A stretch of DNA of 64,000 nt from Poronia punctata. Lineage: Eukaryota > Ascomycota > Sordariomycetes > Xylariales > Xylariaceae. The number at the start of each line of letters is the position of its first letter. Position 1 is the stretch's first letter. The notes below the pieces were generated by a model. That model saw only the letters and a program-made list of their open reading frames with translations. It searched no databases and had not been told where the DNA came from. This document shows positions 59,892-64,000 of the stretch, one piece after another. The translations under genes were made by a program, and so were the position numbers. The DNA is taken from NCBI GenBank assembly GCA_022579005.1, contig MU401518.1, forward strand, positions 62,001 to 126,000, given 5' to 3'.

Positions 59892-60732
59892 ATGACGCGT
59901 CTCACTCTCGGTCTACTTGGCTTGGCAGCCTCCGTTGCGGCCGCCCCATTGCTGCAAGTTGATGCTCCTGAAGCCGCCGTGACATGCGTTTCGGGACTCT
60001 ACATGATTGTCGCTCGCGGCTCGCTTCAAGAACCCGGCGAGGGAAAAATCGTGCAGGTGACCGACTTGGTCAAGGCTCTGGTTCCCGGCTCCGTCAGTGT
60101 GGCGGTCGATTACCCGGCCTCCATCATCGGTGACGGCACTTACGCCGTGTCCGTGGCAAAGGGCATCAACGATACCATCGAGAAGGTCCAAACCTATGTC
60201 GATGCCTGCGGTGCCTCGAGCCAGATCGCCCTGCTGGGATCTAGCCAGGGAGGCAACGTCATGACGAACGCGCTTGCCGGTGCCATCCTGGAACCCGACC
60301 CGCTGACGGAGGCATATACCCAGTATAGTGCGTCTATTCCCGTCTCCCGTCTCCCGTCTCCCGTCTCCCGTCTCCCGTCCTGGATTTAATGAAATGTTTT
60401 CATCGAGTCTGCGACTCGTATCCTCCAAATGGCACAGGACAACATTTGATAGCTAACTGTCTGATACAGTCAAAGCCGTTACCGTATTCGGCGACCCGAC
60501 ATATACAAAGAATCAAGTCTTCAATGTTGGTAACGCGACCAAGAGCGGCCTCTTCGCACGAGGCGGCGCCAGTCTTACAAAGTTGAACACCTTTGCCGAT
60601 ATCCTCCGTAGCTACTGTATGGCTGGGGATCTCTTCTGCGCCGGTGGTCTTAGTCTCGCTACTCACAATGCGGAGGTGCCCACCTGGGCTGACGCGGCTG
60701 CGGAGTTTATTGCTTCCAAGACTTTGTTATAG
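59892..60732 (+). CDS. Secreted cutinase-family (CE5) esterase
   Basis: An extracellular serine esterase of the cutinase/acetylxylan esterase family, acting on cutin or acetylated xylan. Exons 59892-60327 and 60470-60732 (intron 142 nt) give 232 aa. Residues 1-18 form a signal peptide (MTRLTLGLLGLAASVAAA). The catalytic triad is complete: Ser118 in the nucleophile elbow GSSQGG, Asp199 in YCMAGDLFC, and His211 in LATHNAEVP. The GLYMIVARGS start and VFGDPTYTKN match the family. Two disulphide pairs are plausible (Cys32/Cys105 and Cys195/Cys202). The spliced junction restores TQYIKAVTVFGDP. Substrate preference between cutin and acetylxylan cannot be decided from sequence. Confidence 0.93.
60342..60381. 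repeat. Tandem CCCGTCT repeat in the cutinase intron
   Basis: About five copies of a 7-bp CCCGTCT unit inside the intron, near its 5' splice site; likely explains the intron's unusual length. Confidence 0.85.
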
Positions 60733-62181
60733 ATGTCGCTAATTATGAGATGGCAAGGTGGAGAAGTGGGAATCCAGGGCTTGGGTACTGACTTGCTCTG
60801 AGAGGAGACGAGGACCCGGGGGGACGGGTTCGCATCACGGGTCATTTGCATGTTTGGCTTTACTACGAGTAGGTATATCGAGTCAACTACTGCAGGTGGT
60901 GTTTTAGGCAAGTCAGTTCTTATAACAAGTACTGATGTACATAGTAGGTTAGGTACATACTATGCAAGGTACCTGCCTGAACTTTCAAGAGACCCAGCCG
61001 CAATAACCACTTTGAGATTTATTACTAATAATCAGCTCCTGCTCCCCTGCAAAGCCCCTTTGCTCAAATTCAACCAACACCGCAGGCCACCGCGGAGACA
61101 AATGACAGAAATAGGGTTCGCCGAGACGATGTGCATGGAATCATGGATATACTATGTAATTACCTATGTAACCGACAAGGTAAAAGATACGAGTAGGATA
61201 AGCATCGAAACGCTATCATTGGGCGTTCTATCAGCAGCTTCCTGTCTTGGCAAGTTTCTCCAGTTTCGCCTCGTGCTCTGCATTAGTCTATTCCAGCTCA
61301 CATTATCGGCTTGGAAGCTGCCTTCATGTCATTCGACCAGCCTGGCAAGCACGACGTCTACCTACAATGGCAACCAACCCACTTGTGTGTAGCAACAGGT
61401 AACCCGCTTGAAGACATTGCGCCTGCGAGATGATAAGTGATGGCAGGATCTATTGCATCATGGTATGTAGCTATGTACCTACAATGGGAGTGCTGTTAGG
61501 TATGTACGAGTAGGTAGTTGCGGGGTCAGGCATGTTGGTCAATGGCGCAGTCATTTTCCCATTTTCCCATTTTGCCGTGCGTTTGTACGTGTACGTGTAC
61601 TCGTAGGTACTACCTACTTCACTCAGAGTTATGTGTCTATGTGTATTTTTTGGTGGCCCAGGGGATCAGGATGCCACATGCGTATGTGTAGGTATACCTA
61701 CTGCTATCTGAGGTTAGTTAGCTTAGACCATCACTTTTGCCCCTTCACCCCGTCCCCTGGTCAAAACGTACTGTAGGCTGAGAGACGGCAGCCGAGATAG
61801 GGAACGTCGAATCCCACCGACCAGGGTTGCATGGGGCCTCACAACAGTTGTGCAGTAGGTATCTAGTCTACTTTGATAAATGCTATCTTGGTTAGGTGAT
61901 ATTTGGAGTTGATCTGGGGTCGGGATAAGTGTATATCTTGTTGTGCGCCCCCCCCCCCCCCCATCGATTCTCAACGGCGCCAGGAAAGCTTGTCTTGTTG
62001 CCAAGTTCCGTGGGTCCCAGGAACGAACCGCATCTAAACTGTAACCGTAACTTCAACACATTGCGGCGCAGACGGCGAACCTTGAGAGGCAATCAATTAG
62101 CTCTAGGGCTGAATAACCTCCCGCTTGTCATTTGGGCATCTATCACGAGAGGAAGAAAAGGGCACGAGGTCGACGGACAGG
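60733..62181. other. Intergenic region
   Basis: About 1.45 kb with four TACGAGTA/TACTCGTA octamers (60863-61605), a poly-C run at 61949 and no recognisable coding frame. A 180-codon plus-strand frame at 60850-61392 shows no family features and is left out. Confidence 0.5.
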
Positions 62182-64000
62182 ATGCGCTACTCCACCTTTC
62201 TTACCGGGCTCTTGTCTGTGAGCGCCGTGGCCGATGCGCGAAGCTGGCAGCATGTCGGGAAGAAGCAGACAAATAAGTTCGAGGGGCGCGGCGATAGCAA
62301 CCCCATAGAACGCTACCTTGCTACTCGACAGACACATAAGCCTCGATTTGCAAACGAGAAAACTGCTAGTAAGTCTCGCCGATCCATTACGTACATCCTG
62401 GTGGCCGGGCCAGTCCGCCCACTCAGCTGGGGTGTTCGTTCATCGATGTGCTTGTGGTAAGTGTATAATGAAGCTGACCAAAGTGTCACATAGAGTTTTC
62501 CGTGAATGGCACGGGCATTCCCGAGGTGGACTTTGACGTCGGCGAGTCATACTCTGGGTACCTTCCCATTAGCGACAAACCTGACGACAAGAACGAACTC
62601 TTCTTTTGGTTCTTCCCCAACAGTGAAGGCTCCGATGCCAAGGAGATCCTGCTGTGGCTGAATGGAGGCGTAGGTGGTTTTCCTGTCGTTCCTATCGTTT
62701 CTGTCGTTCCCGTTGCGTTGTTTCGGAGCCTCTGGTTATATGAATATCGGCGACTTCTTTCGACTCAGGCACTATAAATCTCTCTCTCGCTGACACTAGT
62801 GGATACTCTACTTAGCCCGGCTGTTCTTCTTTCGAAGGCCTAATCCAGGAAAACGGCCCATTTCAATGGCAGTACGGCACCCTCAAGCCGGTTCCGAACC
62901 CTTGGGCGTGGAACCGACTCATCAACACGGTATGGGTTGAGCAACCTATCGGAACCGGCTTCTCACGTGGTGAGGTGACGGCCACCAACGAAGAAGATGT
63001 CGCCGAGCAGATGCTGGGTTTCTGGAAGAACTTCATCGAGACCTTCTCCATGGAGGGCTACAAGGTCTACATCGCCGGTGAGTCATACGCCGGCCTCTAT
63101 GTCCCTTACATCGCCTCGGCCATGGTGGACGCCAAGGAGAAAAAGTACTACGACCTGCAGGGCATCCTGATCTACGACCCGGTTCTGTCCGACGAGGTGG
63201 TACAGAGTGCCGCCACCACCGTCCCGTTCGTCGATTACCATCACAACCTGTTCAATTTCAACACGAGCTTCAACCAGCATATCCATGAGCTACACGATTC
63301 TTGCGGCTTCGCCAACTACTCGGACACGTACCTCACATACCCGCCGCCGGGCAATCAACCGGCCAACTACGACGCGACTGTGAGCAAGGAGTGCCGTGGC
63401 CTGTGGGACCTGGTTCTCGACAACGTGCTCAGTGTCAACCCGTGCTTCGACGTGTATCAGGTAGCGACGACATGTCCTCTGCTGTGGGACGTGCTGGGCT
63501 TCCCTGGATCCATCGGCTTTAGTCCGGCCGGTGCGGGCCCGGTCTACTTTGACCGCAAGGACGTCAAGCGTGCCATCCACGCCGACGTCGACCATACCTG
63601 GGAAGAGTGCTCTTCGATCGACGTCTTCGTGAATGGCATCGACGACTCGGATCCGTCGATTTGGCACGTACTGCCCAACGTCATCGACGCAACCAAGAAC
63701 GTCATCATCGGCCACGGCACCCTGGACATGATTCTGCTGCCCAACGGTACCCTGCTCAGCATCCAGAACATGACCTGGGGAGGTAAGCTGGGGTTCGAGA
63801 GCGCTCCCGTCGAGCCCTTCTTCGTGCCCTACCACAAGGATTCCACCGCCAGCGACATTTACGAGGAGACGGACATGCTAGCCCTCGGTAGCATCGCCGG
63901 TGCCGGCGTCATGGGCACCGCTCACACCGAGCGCGGTCTCACCTTTGTCAGCATAGATTTGTCCGGTCATATGGTACCACAATGTCAGTAAACAAACCCC
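62182..64000 (+). CDS. Secreted serine carboxypeptidase (S10 family, carboxypeptidase S1-like), 3' part beyond window
   Basis: A secreted or vacuolar exopeptidase that removes C-terminal residues at acid pH. Exons 62182-62368, 62494-62669 and 62816-63983 are visible; a fourth begins beyond the window after an intron starting at 63984 (donor GTCAGT). The N-terminus is a signal peptide ([19 protein letters not shown]). The conserved lid motif is split by intron 2 and restored by splicing: WLNGG followed by PGCSSFEG. The catalytic residues are Ser211 in [10 protein letters not shown], Asp425 in GHGTLDMIL and His506 in SGHMVPQ, which falls at the very end of exon 3. Six or more cysteines suggest the usual disulphides, and several N-x-S/T sequons fit a secreted glycoprotein. 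The full length should be slightly greater than the 510 codons seen. Confidence 0.93.

Noticed and set aside
60850..61392. 180-codon plus-strand frame
   Set aside because: Contains intergenic octamers, no recognisable motif, and lacks coding-like composition compared with neighbours.
1..64000. CRISPR array or bacterial-type operon
   Set aside because: The tandem repeats present are short, with no spacers; gene structure is eukaryotic throughout.

Overview
The window comes from a filamentous ascomycete (Pezizomycotina; Sordariomycetes is likely but inferred). The evidence is short spliced introns of about 60-150 nt with GTAAGT-like donors and CTAAC/CTGAC branch sites, a typical fungal gene set, and a long A+T-rich block carrying the footprint of repeat-induced point mutation (RIP).

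Layout. 1-777 (-): U1 snRNP protein C, running off the left edge. 1055-11888: about 10.8 kb of A+T-rich, RIP-degraded transposon DNA. It reads as a ~1.9 kb Fot1/pogo-like DNA transposon with terminal inverted repeats and a TA target duplication, interrupted by an 8.9 kb Ty3/gypsy LTR retrotransposon with 195-bp LTRs. 12182-20885: housekeeping and regulatory genes (p24 cargo protein Erv25, succinate dehydrogenase assembly factor Sdh5/SDHAF2, kinetochore protein Dsn1/Mis13, bZIP factor Atf1/AtfA). 20886-28291: 7.4 kb with no gene I can support. 28292-36000: a Zn(II)2Cys6 regulator, an HRI-like eIF2-alpha kinase, a small unknown protein and a hotdog-fold thioesterase-like membrane protein. 36281-37003: a secreted CFEM protein, probably GPI-anchored.

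38909-53110 is a small secondary-metabolite cluster: a complete highly reducing polyketide synthase (KS-AT-DH-cMT-ER-KR-ACP, 2525 aa, 10 exons), an intronless CYP505-like P450 with no fused reductase, and a divergently transcribed 14-TM-type MFS exporter. The expected logic is that the PKS makes a reduced, C-methylated chain, the P450 oxidises it and the MFS protein exports it. No chain-releasing enzyme is encoded next to the PKS. A Pth11-like CFEM/7-TM receptor (54659-56232) follows, then mitochondrial release factor 1 (56893-58267), a cutinase-family esterase (59892-60732) and a secreted serine carboxypeptidase that runs off the right edge (62182-end).

Spliced models were joined by hand from reading frames, splice signals and family conservation. 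All multi-exon models keep frame through every junction. The octamer TACGAGTA/TACTCGTA occurs more than 30 times, almost only between genes.
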